In this document: piece by piece, positions 44,333 through 56,237 of the stretch
Numbering within the stretch: position 1 is the first letter of the stretch
Layout: each line of letters opens with the position of its first letter
NCBI RefSeq assembly: GCF_039831995.1
Contig: NZ_JBDOIO010000003.1
Location: forward strand, 372,001-436,000
Length of the DNA stretch: 64,000 nucleotides
Direction of reading: 5' to 3'
Source of the DNA: Paenibacillus pabuli
GTDB lineage: Bacteria > Bacillota > Bacilli > Paenibacillales > Paenibacillaceae
Made by a program: the position numbers and the translations under genes
The notes under the pieces: model-generated
Told to the model about the DNA's origin: nothing
What the model saw: the letters and a program-made list of their open reading frames with translations, nothing else
The model's database searches: none

Positions 44333-46309
44333 ATGAGAGCCAGATTAAGTATTCCATTGGAAGAATCATGGATATTTCAGGCAGATACAGAGAACGAAGG
44401 AGTAAAACAAAAATGGCATGAAGAGGGTCCTCCTTTAGGAGAGAACATCAAAATTCCACACACATGGAATGTGCAAAATGGTTTGCAGGAGTTTCGTGGC
44501 ACAGGCTGGTATAGTTGCGTCTTTTTTGCACCCGCTGAATGGGAGGGCAAATTACTTCGACTGCAGTTCGATGCGGTATATCGTGATGCAGTTGTATGGG
44601 TAAATGGACAAAAGGTAGGAGAACATATCAATTCAGGTTACACCTCATTTGTTTTAGAGATCTCAAGTACTGTTGTCTTTGGAGAAAACAACAGGGTTGT
44701 GGTATCGGCAAATAATGAGAATAGTCAGACAGCCCTTCCAATGGGTAATAGCTTTGATTGGGCAGACGATGGCGGAATTATACGCGGTGTATCTCTCATC
44801 GTTAGCGGGCGCGCAGCGATTGATTATACCAAAATTCAAGCGGTTCCTGTCTTTAGCGATGAAGGAGAAGGATGCTGCTCCCCGTACGGTTTAATATCAG
44901 GCGAGATTTGTTTGTGGGGACAATATGGAGAGGCTAACAACACATCTTTAAAGATGATTGTGAGGGTAACGAGCAAAGATGGCACGATCATTTCAGAAGA
45001 ATGGGAGAAGTCTAGCTTCAAAAGCCTGTTGCACTTTAAAAATATTAAGGTGGAAAGCCCCAAGTTGTGGCATTTTGACCATCCTCATTTATACAAGGTG
45101 AATCTTTCTTTAAACGTGGGTGAGGTCCTCTCGGATGAGGTAACCGTTGAAATTGGTTTTAGAGAGATTCGTTCAAAAGGAAGTACATTACTACTTAACC
45201 GAGAACCTGTACGCCTCATGGGGGTTGAATGGATGCCGGGCTCACACCCGAATCGAGGAATGGCTGAAACGTCGAGCCAACTTCAAGAGATGCTCCGACA
45301 TATTAAAGAGGCCAATTGCGTCATCACCCGTTTTCATTGGCAGCAAGATAGCAAGTTACTGGAATGGTGTGATCGAAACGGGTTATTGGTACAGGAAGAG
45401 ATTCCGCATTGGCAGGCACCGCTTGATCCTGACGCCGAATGGCTTCAAACCTCCATGCAGCATGCCCAGGAGATGATTCAACAGCATTACAACCATCCAT
45501 GTATTTATGCTTGGGGAATAGGCAACGAGGTGAATGGGCAATCCCCTGTCACCGTCCGTTATTTTGAGAAATTAAAAGCGCTTGTTAGCGATCTGGATGA
45601 TACTCGATTTATTAACTACGTATCCAACACGGTGCATGAAAATTCCGCCAAAGATGCAACGGGTGTTGGTGATGTTATCATGTGGAATGATTACATTGGA
45701 ACATGGCATGGCGATTTAGACAGGCCAGCCGTTATTGATACCATTACAGAGACTTATGAAGATAAACCTGTGATCGTTGCAGAGTATGGACTATGTGAGC
45801 CCGCTTACGAGGGTGGAGACAAACGACGTATACAGATTCTTACTGACAACACGAGTGAGTACCGGAACCACTCTGGAATTGCTGCGATTATTTTTTTCAG
45901 TCTAAACGATTATCGGACACAGATGGGCGAAGCAGGTGAGGGGATGCTGCGTCAACGTGTGCACGGTTCCATGTATCTGGATGGCACGCCTAAGCCTTCA
46001 TATGAAGTTCTGCGTCAATTGGCCTCCCCGATCAACATTTCCTTAACTCTGCAATATGATCTGGGCAAAATGGAAGTAATCATAGAAACCTCGAATGACA
46101 TTCCATCCTATAGAATATCTGGATATACACTGAGGATGATCGATACGGACGGGGATGTATATGCTCAGGAAATTCCAAAGTTAGAACCAGGAGAGCGTTG
46201 TGTTCTACAGTTTTTAGACATACCGCAGTTAAGGTGGGACGAAATGCTGTTGAATATTGCAAGACCTACCGGATTTACGGTCTTAAGCGGTTCATTAACC
46301 CGTTTCTAG
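44333..46309 (+). CDS. Glycoside hydrolase family 2 (beta-galactosidase/glucuronidase type)
   Basis: A 658-residue GH2 enzyme: N-terminal sugar-binding sandwich (FRGTGWYSCVFFAPAEW, VWVNGQKVGEHINSGYTSF), an Ig-like middle domain, and a TIM barrel with acid/base Glu in YAWGIGNEVNGQ (about residue 399) and nucleophile Glu in VAEYGLCEPAYEGG (about 484). There is no signal peptide. It is shorter than LacZ and resembles the beta-glucuronidase/beta-galactosidase group; the sugar specificity cannot be read. ATG 44333 lies behind GAAGGGA. It is 2.2 kb upstream of the pectin-lyase gene, so pectin side-chain galactan is a possible substrate. Confidence 0.88.
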   Translation: MRARLSIPLEESWIFQADTENEGVKQKWHEEGPPLGENIKIPHTWNVQNGLQEFRGTGWYSCVFFAPAEWEGKLLRLQFDAVYRDAVVWVNGQKVGEHINSGYTSFVLEISSTVVFGENNRVVVSANNENSQTALPMGNSFDWADDGGIIRGVSLIVSGRAAIDYTKIQAVPVFSDEGEGCCSPYGLISGEICLWGQYGEANNTSLKMIVRVTSKDGTIISEEWEKSSFKSLLHFKNIKVESPKLWHFDHPHLYKVNLSLNVGEVLSDEVTVEIGFREIRSKGSTLLLNREPVRLMGVEWMPGSHPNRGMAETSSQLQEMLRHIKEANCVITRFHWQQDSKLLEWCDRNGLLVQEEIPHWQAPLDPDAEWLQTSMQHAQEMIQQHYNHPCIYAWGIGNEVNGQSPVTVRYFEKLKALVSDLDDTRFINYVSNTVHENSAKDATGVGDVIMWNDYIGTWHGDLDRPAVIDTITETYEDKPVIVAEYGLCEPAYEGGDKRRIQILTDNTSEYRNHSGIAAIIFFSLNDYRTQMGEAGEGMLRQRVHGSMYLDGTPKPSYEVLRQLASPINISLTLQYDLGKMEVIIETSNDIPSYRISGYTLRMIDTDGDVYAQEIPKLEPGERCVLQFLDIPQLRWDEMLLNIARPTGFTVLSGSLTRF

Positions 46310-46694
46310 ATAAGTCTCATTATCGAACTGCAGCCGAGGGACTAGGATGGATCCCATTTTCCGATTAGCTTTTTATGCTTTTCCTTAACATTAGATGAAA
46401 TAAACAAGGGTATAATACTACAAAAACCATGGAGGGTATCCCTTGTGTAATCGGTTTGTTTCTTTGATTTATTAAAATTGACAGCAAAGTGTTCACTAAA
46501 GAGGAAATGGTGGATTTAGCTAGTCATTGTTCAATGAACGGAAAACGATAATGTGACGATGGAACTCGCCCGACAAATTGGAAAGACATGCTGAGGGGAC
46601 CTGCATCGGTACGGCTTCCTTTATTAAGCCTATCCATGCTGGCAATGGACAGTGATTAAGGTTAAATCTGATGTTACACAGGAGGTTTCACTTT
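46310..46694. other. Gap with possible decayed coding sequence
   Basis: About 385 bases. A start-less frame reads KVFTKEEMVDLASHCSMNGKR up to a stop near 46550 (46481-46552), protein-like but unrecognised; further fragments follow in other frames. TATAAT occurs at 46411-46416. No intact gene is seen. It may be a degraded small gene. Confidence 0.35.
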
Positions 46695-46940
46695 TTGAAA
46701 TTCGAATTAGGACGTTGCTTACTGAATGAACGGTTGATGGAGTCTGGAAAGTCAGCGGAATGGCTGGCAAAAGAGTTACTTTTTAAACCCGAACGAGTTT
46801 ACGACTTTATTGAAAACAAGAGAGTGATGCCGCTCAAAATTGCCATATCGATCGCCGATTCCATCGATTGTGATATTCGTGCCTTGTATGAATTAATTCC
46901 GAACGATAACGATGTAAAGGGAGACGGATGGAATATTTAA
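46695..46940 (+). CDS. Small XRE-family helix-turn-helix protein
   Basis: About 81 residues from TTG 46695, which has GGAGGT eight bases upstream; the longer frame from 46671 lacks this spacing. It begins KFELGRCLLNERLMESGKS and has a Cro/C1-type helix-turn-helix (AEWLAKELLFKPERVYDFIENKRV, LKIAISIADSIDCDIRALYE). It is probably a stand-alone DNA-binding protein; similar short proteins are common in this genus and their targets are unknown. Confidence 0.78.
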   Translation: MKFELGRCLLNERLMESGKSAEWLAKELLFKPERVYDFIENKRVMPLKIAISIADSIDCDIRALYELIPNDNDVKGDGWNI

Positions 46941-47148
46941 GCACGCGATCGGTAAACCAGAGGTGATTTAGTTGTGTGAAAATGATGCAAATTGTAAGGA
47001 TCAGAGACTGATCCCAACTTTGTTAAGTTCCAAAAATAGAAGAACAACTAACCCTCTTTATAAAGATCGATTGACTGAGAAACCTATAGTGTGGAGTATA
47101 ATCGTAAAAATGTCGAAAGACAATGAACATAGTTCCATTGTTCCATTG

Positions 47149-47177
47149 AAGGTCGCTATTATAGCGGCTTTTTTTGT
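47149..47177 (+). terminator. Repeated terminator-like hairpin, copy 3 (intact)
   Basis: AAGGTCGCTA (47149-47158) and TAGCGGCTTT with a short TTA-type loop, then TTTTT. The remainder of 46941-47341 has no supported gene. Confidence 0.75.
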
Positions 47178-47341
47178 TATCTGCACTAGTGCTTGTCCCT
47201 AATGCAAAATGGAAAGAACGACCTATTCATTTGGGGATGAATCGGTCAGTCGATTTGTTCTTCTCTTGCGCCTGCTTCAGTACGAGGCCGAAGATTATGC
47301 GTTTGAAAAGTCGGAATGATGACTACCAACAACGAGATCGG

Positions 47342-48214
47342 TTATTCATAATAAATGGCCTCGTAAGGAAATGCTAACTTATTCATACGATATTCTTTGG
47401 GTGACATGGACATATATTGCCGAAAAACTTTGCCGAAATAGCTGGGACTCTCAAAGCCGCATTGTTGTCCAATCTGGGAAATGGGAAGTTCCGTCGTGCG
47501 GAGTAGTCGGATTGCAACCTCAATTCGTCTGTCTTTGAGATAGGCTAGGGGTGATGTTTTCTCCGATTTCTGAAATAATCTGCACAAGTAGTGTTTATTG
47601 ATATCGCAATGGCTGGCCAGCAGATCCAACGTTAATGGGGAAGCATAATTCTCCCGGATGAACTTTTTGCATTTCTCGATCGTTGTAATCGAAAGGACAC
47701 CGATATCCCTCTCCGCTTCCCGACTCGTCTGAACTAAGATAAGCAACCACTGATAGACCTGCATGGACAAGCGATACTTGTCCGTCACTTTCTCTTGATG
47801 AATCAAATGGATAATTTGCCATAACTCTTGAATCAAGGGAGAATCTCCGTTTCGTAGAATGACATGCCCCTCATTTTCATGAATCAAATCCCAAATTCGA
47901 CTCGCTTCATCCCCGCGAATGTTGATCCAAATAAATTCCCAGGGTTCGTTATTCTCTTGCTTATAGTAATAGCAGTGTTCTCCGGAAATTTTAACGAGTA
48001 GTGCATGTCCCTTCGGTAAGGAAATCGTTTGATTTTTAATATCCAGATAACCCTGACCATTAAGCGTGTATTGAAAAACAACGTGCCCCGGGTCCGGTCT
48101 ATTATCACTTGGACAGCGATATTCCTCGCTTGAGACGATCTGCCATCCAATAGAGTCTAGTGTCATGATTGATGTATCGTCATTACGAAAAGCATAAGAG
48201 ACCGTATGAACCAT
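47342..48214 (-). CDS. AraC-family regulator of the pectin-enzyme locus
   Basis: A 290-residue regulator with an N-terminal cupin-like domain (GHVVFQYTLNGQGYLDIKNQ, PKGHALLVKISGEHCYYYKQ) and a C-terminal double helix-turn-helix (LDLLASHCDINKHYLCRLFQ, ISQIGQQCGFESPSYFGKVF, ending SPKEYRM). AGGGGATG precedes ATG 48214. It is divergent from the PL11-CE12 gene across a cre-containing region and is the natural candidate for inducing it, probably by rhamnogalacturonan fragments. Confidence 0.88.
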   Translation of the reverse strand: MVHTVSYAFRNDDTSIMTLDSIGWQIVSSEEYRCPSDNRPDPGHVVFQYTLNGQGYLDIKNQTISLPKGHALLVKISGEHCYYYKQENNEPWEFIWINIRGDEASRIWDLIHENEGHVILRNGDSPLIQELWQIIHLIHQEKVTDKYRLSMQVYQWLLILVQTSREAERDIGVLSITTIEKCKKFIRENYASPLTLDLLASHCDINKHYLCRLFQKSEKTSPLAYLKDRRIEVAIRLLRTTELPISQIGQQCGFESPSYFGKVFRQYMSMSPKEYRMNKLAFPYEAIYYE

Positions 48215-48305
48215 ACTTTCATCCCCTGCCTAAAAAAGTCAATTATTTTATATAATACGTCACATTTTTTAGATTGTCTGCCTTTTTTTACACCTGTAAG
48301 ATAAT

Positions 48306-48319
48306 TGTAAGCGGTAACA
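48306..48319 (+). promoter_or_regulatory. cre (CcpA) box upstream of PL11-CE12 gene
   Basis: TGTAAGCGGTAACA matches TGWAANCGNTNWCA completely. It lies between the AraC gene and the pectin enzyme, about 210 bases before the latter. The rest of 48215-48527 shows only the AAGGAGGAG site of the enzyme. Confidence 0.75.
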
Positions 48320-48527
48320 TTAGAAGGGGGTGACAGTAGTTTGTGTTTCTTTGGAGAGCGAAAACAAGTTTTTAAGCAACAAAGCATCAGTGCTTCAAAT
48401 GTACAGCGAACGACAAACAACAAGTAGGGCAGATCGAATTGATGATACTGTGGGGCTGCCTTAAAGACAAAAAAAATTCTTTCCCCAAATTCTAAAAACG
48501 ATTTTTAGATAAGGAGGAGCTAACTCA

Positions 48528-51500
48528 ATGGAACGAAGAACTGTTTCCATCCAGAAATCAATGTTTGTATCTTTTCTAGCTTTCCTTATGGTTATTTCAC
48601 TGGCCATACCCCCAGCTCCGGCGCGTGCAGAATCATCAGACATCCTGACGGGCCGCCAGGGGGAATATCTTAACCGAGGTCTAGTTGCGGTTCTCGTAGA
48701 CAACGGCGTATTTTTGAGCTGGAGATATTTAAACACGGATCCGGATGAGATCGCTTTCAATATATATAAAAACGGAACTAAAGTGAATGCGTCACCCATA
48801 AGCGATGTGACAAACTATGTGGACACAACGGGTTTTGACAGCTCGCAATATCAGATTTCCACTATCATTGCGGGTAAGGAGCAAATGCAGCCGGAGGTTG
48901 TATCGGTCTGGCATAACGATTATCTGCCTATTCCGCTGGATAAACCGGCCGACGGCCGGACCAAAGACGGTGGAACGTACTCCTATTACGCGGGCGACGC
49001 TTCTGTAGCAGACTTGGACGGTGATGGCGAATATGAGATCGTTTTCCTATGGAGTCCAAGCAATTCCAAAGACAATTCGCAGGCCGGGTATACCGGCAAT
49101 GTCTATATCGATGCCATCAAACTGGACGGCACGAAGCTGTGGCGGATTGACCTGGGAGTCAACATCCGCGCAGGAGCACATTATACGCAGTTAATGGTAT
49201 ACGACCTGGATGGCAACGGAAAAGCCGAGGTTGTTGTTAAGACGGCGGATGGCACGAAAGATGGACAAGGCACGGTCATTGGGGATGGGACGAAAGATTA
49301 CCGCAACGAGAGCGGATACATACTGTCTGGACCGGAGTATCTCACGCTGTTTGACGGTGAGACCGGAGCGGCCGTATCCACCGTGGATTATGATCCGCCG
49401 AGAGGCAATGTTAGCGAATGGGGCGATGGCTACGGTAACCGTGTAGACCGTTTCCTTGGCGCCATTGCGTATCTGGACGGCACGAAGCCAAGTGTCGTGA
49501 TGAGTCGTGGGTATTATACCCGCACCGTGCTTGCTGCTTATGATTATGTGGGCGGGGAACTCGTCAAGCGCTGGACATTCGACACGAACGAAACAGGAAC
49601 ACAATATCAAGGACAGGGCAACCACAATTTAAGTGTGCTGGATGCCGACAATGACGGCAAGGACGAAATCATGTTCGGAGCCTTGGCCATAGACGATGAC
49701 GGCAGCTTGATGTACAGCACAGCACTCGGCCACGGCGATGCCATGCATGCCGGGCAGCTTGATCCGATTCGGGATGGATACCAGATTGTAAGCGTGCATG
49801 AGCATTCGGATGCTGCATACGGACTGGAGATGCGCGATGCCGCAACAGGCGAAATTATCTGGGGGCAGAAAACAGGCATCGACACCGGTCGCGGGATGTC
49901 CGCGGACATTGATCCGAACTATCCGGGCTACGAATCATGGGCTACGACCATTACGAACGGACAGAGTGTTCCCGTAACAAGCACGTATTCGGCTGCCGGA
50001 GAAGCGATTTACACTGCAGAAGACTCACCCAAAACCGCCAACTTTGCAATTTGGTGGGATGGAGATCTTCAGCGGGAGCTGTTTGATCATGAGTGGGATA
50101 ACAGTACAGCCAAAGGAATTCCGCTCATCTATAAGTGGGATTACGAAAACAAAAAGCTGGATGAAATCTTCCGGGCGACTGGTACGTTAACGAACAACCA
50201 TACCAAGGGAAATCCAGCGCTTCAGGCGGACATTCTGGGCGACTGGCGTGAGGAAGTTTTGCTGCGGAGTGAAGATAGTTCGGAATATCGTCTCTATACA
50301 ACGACCATTCCTTCGGACTATCGGATCCCTACGCTGATGCAGGACCCCGTGTATCGACTTGGCGTCGCCTGGCAAAATGTTGCCTACAACCAGCCGCCGC
50401 ATACAGGCTTTTATCTTGGAGCAGAAGCTACATCTTTCCCGAAAGCCGATCTGGCACTGACCCGCGAAGCAGAGATGCCGGTACAGGTCTACCGCTTTGA
50501 TTTCGGTACAGAGACAGCCTCTGGAAGTACGAACATACAGGACACGCTTTACGCGCAAGATCCGGGATATGGATTTAAGGATACAAGCGGTATTAACGTA
50601 GGGGCAAACCAGGTTTCGGTCGCGGCAGGTACGACCTTCGCCGTTGACTTGCCAAATGCCAACTATAAGGTGACATTGCGATTGGGCAATGATGCGAATG
50701 ACTCAAATGTTGGGGTCAAGTCGGAATTCGTCCAAAAGCTCGCCGTGACCAATGTAAAAGTGGGAGAACCGCTGGAGTATTCCTATGATATCGCATTGGT
50801 GGATGGACAGCTTGATTTCCTCTTCACGGGTACAGCCATAGACATCCAGGACATTATCATTGAGAAATATCCGGAGAAAGCGGCCGGTGCCGCAACGACG
50901 ATCTATATGGCCGGTGATTCAACCATGCAAACTTACAGTGAAATGCAGGCACCACAAGAAGGATGGGGCCAGCAGTTCGGTCGTTATTTCTCAAATGGGG
51001 CAGTGATCGTGAACGACGCGATCGGCGGCCGAAGCAGCAAATCATTTATGGTAGACGGCCGTCTGGATACGATTCTGCAGCGTATCAAGCCGGGGGACTT
51101 CTTCTTCATTTCCTTCGGTCATAACGATGCCAGTGCAGGGATACCTGACCGTTATGCATCGCCGGAAGATTATAAGATCTACTTGGCCCGCTATGTGAAT
51201 GGTGCGAAACAGCGCGGCGCTACTCCAGTATTGCTCACTCCGGTTGGACGCAGAGATTTCAATACGGTAACTCAGGAATTCAACGTCAGCTTCCCGGCAT
51301 ATGTGCAGGCTGCCAAAGAAGTGGCGGAGGAGCTTGACGTGCCGCTGATTGATCTCAGCAAGCTAAGCATTGCGTACTACGACAAAATTGGTAATGCTGC
51401 AACGGAAAAAGTATTCCTTTACGCTAATCCGGGTGAATATCCGAAGTACCCGAATGGGATCAACGATAACACTCATTTCAGCAGTTATGGTGCACAGAAA

Positions 51501-54500
51501 ATTGCCGGATTGGTTGCAGGCGCGGTCAAAGACATGGAGCTGAGCATTTCTTCTCTGGTCATCGACCCGGATATTTCCGAGCCGGAACCGGAGCCGGATA
51601 TCCAGCTTTATGAGGAGGATTTTGAAGGCGACGCTGCCGACTACCAGTATGCGATGGTCAATGCCACGGGTATTGCAGGAACGATGACGGGAACGGTTGT
51701 TGAACAGTCAGGAAATAAGGTCCTGTCTGTCACGGGGTCCGGATCGGGCCATCGGGCCAAAGTGTTCCGTCTGTTCGATGCCGTAAACGGCGATCAGGTG
51801 AACGTGAACTTTGACTGGCAATCCGGTAATGTGAGCGCCTACCCGTCAGAAGGTCATCTCACGATCCAGGATTCTAACGAGAATGCCCTGTTCACGCTGT
51901 ATACCAAAACCGGAAGCACCCAAATTCATTATTTTATCGGTGCATATAATCCGGAATACGGCACAGGGGATACAGCCATACCCGAAGGGGGAACGGCGAC
52001 AGAAATGTCCAAGAACCAGTGGGTCAATGTAGATGCAACCGTTAATTTTGCCGAGAGAACACTCGATCTGACATTGACGAACCTAGCGGATCCGACAGTT
52101 ACACAAACGATTGCAGATATTTCACTGAGTTCCGGCGCATATGCGGACAACGTCAGATCCATGCGTTTCCTGGGAACGAGAAAAGGCGGTGGAGGCACGT
52201 TGAACTGGACTACCCAGATCGACAACGTGCGAATTGAAGGCACGCAGCTCTCTTCGGAGGGCGGCGATCAGACTGCATTGATCGCTCTGTACGATGAGAT
52301 CAAGGCACTTGATCTGTCGGAATATACAGAAGTATCGAAAGCCGTAGTGAACCGGGCTTTGGCAGCTGCCGAGGCAATATTCGATACGGAAGCCACCCAG
52401 GCTCAAATTGACCATGTAGTTAATATGTTAACTGTCGCGAGGGATTCATTGACAAGTGAACCTGGGGAAGAGATTAGCGAGTATAAGTTTGATTTTGGTT
52501 CCGGCAGTGCAGCCGATGGATACATTAAGGTAGATGCCAGACGAGCGTACATCGAAGGCAATGGGTACGGCTTTGCCGATACTGCACTGACCGAAGATGT
52601 GAACCGGGAAACCGGAGATGCACTCAAAGAGGATTTCACACGGGTGAATGGTACTTCTTTCCTGGTGGAAATGGAACCCGACAATTACCGGGTAACGATG
52701 ACCATTGGGGATGCGGAGGAATCGACTAGCGCGAATGTTGTTGTGGAGCAGATGACGAAGCTGCCGCTCACAACCATTGCCAAGGGCGATTTTAAAGAAA
52801 TCACATATGACATTGCTCTGATTGACGGCGTGTTTAACTTCAACTTCTCTGGAAATGCACCAAAGATTAATGCACTGAAGCTGGAGCGTCTGCCTGAAAA
52901 CGGCAAGGGTGATAAACCGGTCATTTATCTGGCGAGCGATTCCACCGTAGCCAATTATGCGGAGAATTATCGTCCACAAGCAGGCTGGGGCGAAACGTTG
53001 GGCGGATATTTTGATCAGAAGGAAGTCAGCGTTGATAACCGGGCAGTGGGTGGGCTCAGCAGCAAAACCTTCCTGGTCGGTGGATATCTCAATGATCTTT
53101 TGCTCGATATTCATGAGGGCGATTATCTGTTCATGCAGTGGTCTCATAACGATTCCACGCCGTCCCGTCCAGAGCGTTACCTTACGCCTGAGCAGTTTAA
53201 GGTCTATTTGAAAGAATACATTGATGGTGCTCGGCAAAGAGGGGCGATCCCAGTTCTGGTCACACCAGTGAACCGTCGTGATTTTACCGGAGACGTCCTA
53301 AACAAGAGCTTCCCGGAATACGTTCAGGCGATGAAAGAAACAGCGCAGGAGACGGAAACGCTTATCATCGATCTGAATCAAGCCAGCTGGGAGTATTTCC
53401 AGGAGCTTGGCACAGAAGGAACCAAATCGATCTTCATGTGGGTAGGCACAACGGAAGACAATACGCATTTGCAGATGAACGGTGCAATCAAGGTATCTGA
53501 GCTTGTGGCACGCCTTGTAAAAGAATTGAATATACCGCTGTCAGCCTTAGTCACATTGGAAGGGGAATCACCTGAACAGAAGGCTCCGCAAACCACGGTG
53601 AAAGTGGAAGGGGATGCACATGACGAGTGGTATACGTCTCCAGTACAAGTAACCTTTACAGCAACCGATGAAGATTCCGAAATTGAAGGGACTTATTATC
53701 AAATCAATGGTGGCGAAACGGTGAGTGGAACACAGTTGACTCTAAGTGAAGAAGGTACACACACCATCACCTACTGGAGCGTCGATGTGGATGGTAACCA
53801 AGAGAATGAACAGTCTTTGACCATATCCATTGATCTCGTACCTCCAACCATTGAAATTCATGGTCAATCGGAATACACCATTGATCAGCAGGTGGAAATC
53901 AGCTATACAGCCTCTGACACGATATCCGGTGTGGCAGAACCGACAGGTGTGGTTCTGGACACACCGGCATATACGCTGGAACCAGGTTTGAATCAGGTTA
54001 CGGCAAGTGTCTCCGATTTAGCTGGCCGGGAACAGACAGTCGAATATCGTTTCGGAGTTATTGCTACATTTGACAGCCTGACCAATCTGACCAACTCCTT
54101 TGCAGATGAATCAAACGATCCTAATGCTGGTGTTCTTGCTGAACAGCTTGCGAACACATTAGAGCAGGCTAAACAGGCAGCAAACCATCATGAAGGAGCA
54201 AAGGCGCGTCAACTTCTTGCATCCTACGGTAATGACGTTCAGGCAGCTAGAGGCACTGTATATACGGATGAGCAAGCAAATGCGCTGCTTAAGTGGGAGG
54301 AATGGCTTAACCAGGCAACTCCACTAGCGAACGGGGCCCCGGGGATTCCGGTGTTATCCGATAATAACGGTTATGACACAGGGCTCAAAGATGGGGATTA
54401 TACTGTCACGATGAATCTGTGGTGGGGCAATAACGGCAATCTGTTCAAACTGTATGAGAATGGAGAATTGATCAAGGAAATTTCTCTGGTCGATCAATCC

Positions 54501-54911
54501 CCATCTGCCCAGGCTGTTAAAATAGATATTACCGGAAAGAAAAATGGTACCTATATCTATACTGGGGAATTGATTAATACACTAGGTACGACCACGAGTG
54601 TACCCCTGACAGTGACCGTCACGGACGCTTCCCCAGGGCAAGCCGTTCTGTCGAATGATAACTGGGACGGTGACGGCAACTACAATATCACCATGAATCT
54701 GTGGTGGGGAACGAACGCAACGGAATACGAACTTTATGAGAATGGCGTTTTGATCGACACACAATCGCTGGAATCGAATACGCCTACTGCACAGTCGGCG
54801 GTTACCGCAATCTCTGGTAGGGTACCTGGAATCTATGAGTATGAAGCCGTGCTACGTAACGCTTCAGGGGAAACCAGGTCATCCAAGTCAACTGTGACGG
54901 TGCGAGAGTAG
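48528..54911 (+). CDS. Multidomain secreted rhamnogalacturonan enzyme: PL11 lyase plus two CE12 esterases
   Basis: A 2127-residue exported protein. Order with rough residues: signal peptide 1-34; PL11 rhamnogalacturonan lyase 37-640 ([54 protein letters not shown]); malectin-like module 655-785; SGNH/CE12 acetylesterase 789-1010 (AGDSTM, SFGHND, DNTHF); LamG-like module 1025-1235; helical spacer 1245-1310; second malectin-like module 1318-1455; second CE12 1462-1680 (ASDSTV, WSHND, EDNTHL); Ig-like parts 1684-1850; helical spacer 1854-1930; two FN3/ChiA-like repeats 1937-2127. It would cut and deacetylate the pectin backbone in one chain. No SLH or sortase signal is seen. AAGGAGGAG precedes ATG 48528. 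Confidence 0.88.
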   Translation: MERRTVSIQKSMFVSFLAFLMVISLAIPPAPARAESSDILTGRQGEYLNRGLVAVLVDNGVFLSWRYLNTDPDEIAFNIYKNGTKVNASPISDVTNYVDTTGFDSSQYQISTIIAGKEQMQPEVVSVWHNDYLPIPLDKPADGRTKDGGTYSYYAGDASVADLDGDGEYEIVFLWSPSNSKDNSQAGYTGNVYIDAIKLDGTKLWRIDLGVNIRAGAHYTQLMVYDLDGNGKAEVVVKTADGTKDGQGTVIGDGTKDYRNESGYILSGPEYLTLFDGETGAAVSTVDYDPPRGNVSEWGDGYGNRVDRFLGAIAYLDGTKPSVVMSRGYYTRTVLAAYDYVGGELVKRWTFDTNETGTQYQGQGNHNLSVLDADNDGKDEIMFGALAIDDDGSLMYSTALGHGDAMHAGQLDPIRDGYQIVSVHEHSDAAYGLEMRDAATGEIIWGQKTGIDTGRGMSADIDPNYPGYESWATTITNGQSVPVTSTYSAAGEAIYTAEDSPKTANFAIWWDGDLQRELFDHEWDNSTAKGIPLIYKWDYENKKLDEIFRATGTLTNNHTKGNPALQADILGDWREEVLLRSEDSSEYRLYTTTIPSDYRIPTLMQDPVYRLGVAWQNVAYNQPPHTGFYLGAEATSFPKADLALTREAEMPVQVYRFDFGTETASGSTNIQDTLYAQDPGYGFKDTSGINVGANQVSVAAGTTFAVDLPNANYKVTLRLGNDANDSNVGVKSEFVQKLAVTNVKVGEPLEYSYDIALVDGQLDFLFTGTAIDIQDIIIEKYPEKAAGAATTIYMAGDSTMQTYSEMQAPQEGWGQQFGRYFSNGAVIVNDAIGGRSSKSFMVDGRLDTILQRIKPGDFFFISFGHNDASAGIPDRYASPEDYKIYLARYVNGAKQRGATPVLLTPVGRRDFNTVTQEFNVSFPAYVQAAKEVAEELDVPLIDLSKLSIAYYDKIGNAATEKVFLYANPGEYPKYPNGINDNTHFSSYGAQKIAGLVAGAVKDMELSISSLVIDPDISEPEPEPDIQLYEEDFEGDAADYQYAMVNATGIAGTMTGTVVEQSGNKVLSVTGSGSGHRAKVFRLFDAVNGDQVNVNFDWQSGNVSAYPSEGHLTIQDSNENALFTLYTKTGSTQIHYFIGAYNPEYGTGDTAIPEGGTATEMSKNQWVNVDATVNFAERTLDLTLTNLADPTVTQTIADISLSSGAYADNVRSMRFLGTRKGGGGTLNWTTQIDNVRIEGTQLSSEGGDQTALIALYDEIKALDLSEYTEVSKAVVNRALAAAEAIFDTEATQAQIDHVVNMLTVARDSLTSEPGEEISEYKFDFGSGSAADGYIKVDARRAYIEGNGYGFADTALTEDVNRETGDALKEDFTRVNGTSFLVEMEPDNYRVTMTIGDAEESTSANVVVEQMTKLPLTTIAKGDFKEITYDIALIDGVFNFNFSGNAPKINALKLERLPENGKGDKPVIYLASDSTVANYAENYRPQAGWGETLGGYFDQKEVSVDNRAVGGLSSKTFLVGGYLNDLLLDIHEGDYLFMQWSHNDSTPSRPERYLTPEQFKVYLKEYIDGARQRGAIPVLVTPVNRRDFTGDVLNKSFPEYVQAMKETAQETETLIIDLNQASWEYFQELGTEGTKSIFMWVGTTEDNTHLQMNGAIKVSELVARLVKELNIPLSALVTLEGESPEQKAPQTTVKVEGDAHDEWYTSPVQVTFTATDEDSEIEGTYYQINGGETVSGTQLTLSEEGTHTITYWSVDVDGNQENEQSLTISIDLVPPTIEIHGQSEYTIDQQVEISYTASDTISGVAEPTGVVLDTPAYTLEPGLNQVTASVSDLAGREQTVEYRFGVIATFDSLTNLTNSFADESNDPNAGVLAEQLANTLEQAKQAANHHEGAKARQLLASYGNDVQAARGTVYTDEQANALLKWEEWLNQATPLANGAPGIPVLSDNNGYDTGLKDGDYTVTMNLWWGNNGNLFKLYENGELIKEISLVDQSPSAQAVKIDITGKKNGTYIYTGELINTLGTTTSVPLTVTVTDASPGQAVLSNDNWDGDGNYNITMNLWWGTNATEYELYENGVLIDTQSLESNTPTAQSAVTAISGRVPGIYEYEAVLRNASGETRSSKSTVTVRE

Positions 54912-55002
54912 GTTGAAAAGTTTGTGCATTCCATGAACCACATAAAATGCTGAAGTTCAGCCCAAGTATGTTCACCTAATTACGCCTATGGTTAATACAC
55001 AA

Positions 55003-55036
55003 AACAAGGACGTTCCTGAAGAGGAACGTCCTTGTT
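55003..55036. terminator. Bidirectional terminator
   Basis: AACAAGGACGTTCCT (55003-55017) pairs perfectly with AGGAACGTCCTTGTT (55022-55036) around GAAG. It ends both the pectin-enzyme transcript and the convergent alcohol dehydrogenase transcript. Confidence 0.9.
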
Positions 55037-55073
55037 TATTAGCTCACCTGTAAGGGTGAATGCTGATTTGTCA

Positions 55074-56237
55074 TTACAGGGATGCTTGGTAAATTTGGAC
55101 CACATCTTCACGCTGCAATGTTTTGAAAAATCCAAACGGACCAAAACGCATGGCTTTATCAGCCATCGCGTCAATCTGGCTGCCATCAATATCGTAATCC
55201 GCAAGACGGCTAGGCGCGCCAATGGAATTCCAAAAATCGCGTAAAGCTTCAATGCCTTCTTCAGCAACCTGTCTGTCCGATTTACCTTCAGGGTTAACAT
55301 CAAACACGTTAATTGCCAGACGCTTGAAACGATCTACATCCACATCCAGATTGTGTTTCATCCAGTGCGGGAAGAGAATTGCAAGACCACCACCATGAGG
55401 GATGTCGTAAACTGCCGATACGGCATGTTCAATATTATGAGTTGCCCAGTCTCCAGCAAGACCCATATTCAAAATATCGTTAAGCGCCATAGTTCCACAG
55501 TACAGAATGGTTTCACGCAGTTCAACGTTTTTCGGATCTTTGATCAAACGGGGTGCAGTCTCCATTACCGTGCGAAGAATGGTTTCACAGAATCCAAGCT
55601 GAACCGGTGTGTTGCTATCCAAGTGGAAGTAGTGCTCAAATACATGAGACATCATATCCACCATCCCATATACCGTCTGATCAAGAGGTACAGTGAAGGT
55701 GTTTACCGGATCAAGAATGGAAAACACAGGGAATGAATACTCGCTGAACCAGGCCCATTTCTCCTGCGTATCCTGGTTCGTGATAACTGAACCATTGTTC
55801 ATCTCGGAACCCGTCGCCGCCATGGTGAGCACCGTTCCCAGCGGAAGTCCGCCTTGCGGAGTTGCTTCGCGCACGACAACATCCCACATGTCTCCATCGT
55901 ATTTTGCACCTACTGCGATTGCTTTACCACAGTCAAGCACACTGCCGCCACCAACAGCCAAAACTAAATCAATGTCATGTGCTATGCATAGCTCCACACC
56001 CTTATGTACCGTGGAAAGACGAGGATTCGGTTCAACGCCGGCCAGTTCCGTAACCTCTGCTCCGATTTCCTCCAACTGGCCGATCACCTGATCGTACAGT
56101 CCGCTCCGTTTGATGCTGCCACCGCCATATACAAGCAAAACGCGTTTACCATATTTAGGGACTTCCGTTTTTAATGCTTCAATTTGCCCTTTACCAAAAA
56201 TTAATCGGGTTGGATTGTAAAACTGAAAAGATCTCAT
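55074..56237 (-). CDS. Iron-containing alcohol dehydrogenase (YugJ/YugK-like)
   Basis: A 387-residue group III dehydrogenase. NAD(P) motif [13 protein letters not shown] (about residues 93-105), metal-site stretch [15 protein letters not shown] with its His residues, and [27 protein letters not shown] near 255-282. It matches the butanol dehydrogenase-like YugJ/YugK group in length. ATG 56237 with TTTGGAGGA is chosen over the upstream frame start. The enzyme reduces aldehydes or oxidises alcohols in the cytoplasm. It is a single-gene unit. Confidence 0.9.
   Translation of the reverse strand: MRSFQFYNPTRLIFGKGQIEALKTEVPKYGKRVLLVYGGGSIKRSGLYDQVIGQLEEIGAEVTELAGVEPNPRLSTVHKGVELCIAHDIDLVLAVGGGSVLDCGKAIAVGAKYDGDMWDVVVREATPQGGLPLGTVLTMAATGSEMNNGSVITNQDTQEKWAWFSEYSFPVFSILDPVNTFTVPLDQTVYGMVDMMSHVFEHYFHLDSNTPVQLGFCETILRTVMETAPRLIKDPKNVELRETILYCGTMALNDILNMGLAGDWATHNIEHAVSAVYDIPHGGGLAILFPHWMKHNLDVDVDRFKRLAINVFDVNPEGKSDRQVAEEGIEALRDFWNSIGAPSRLADYDIDGSQIDAMADKAMRFGPFGFFKTLQREDVVQIYQASL

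Noticed and set aside
47070..47103. TTGACT...TATAAT pair upstream of the 47.2 kb hairpin
   Set aside because: Spacing is about 20 bases, too long for a confident sigma-A promoter, and no gene follows it.
46972..47202. 76-residue open frame with a plausible GGTGA site
   Set aside because: Its 3' third is encoded by the repeated hairpin (47149-47177) and its composition is not protein-like; no family resemblance.
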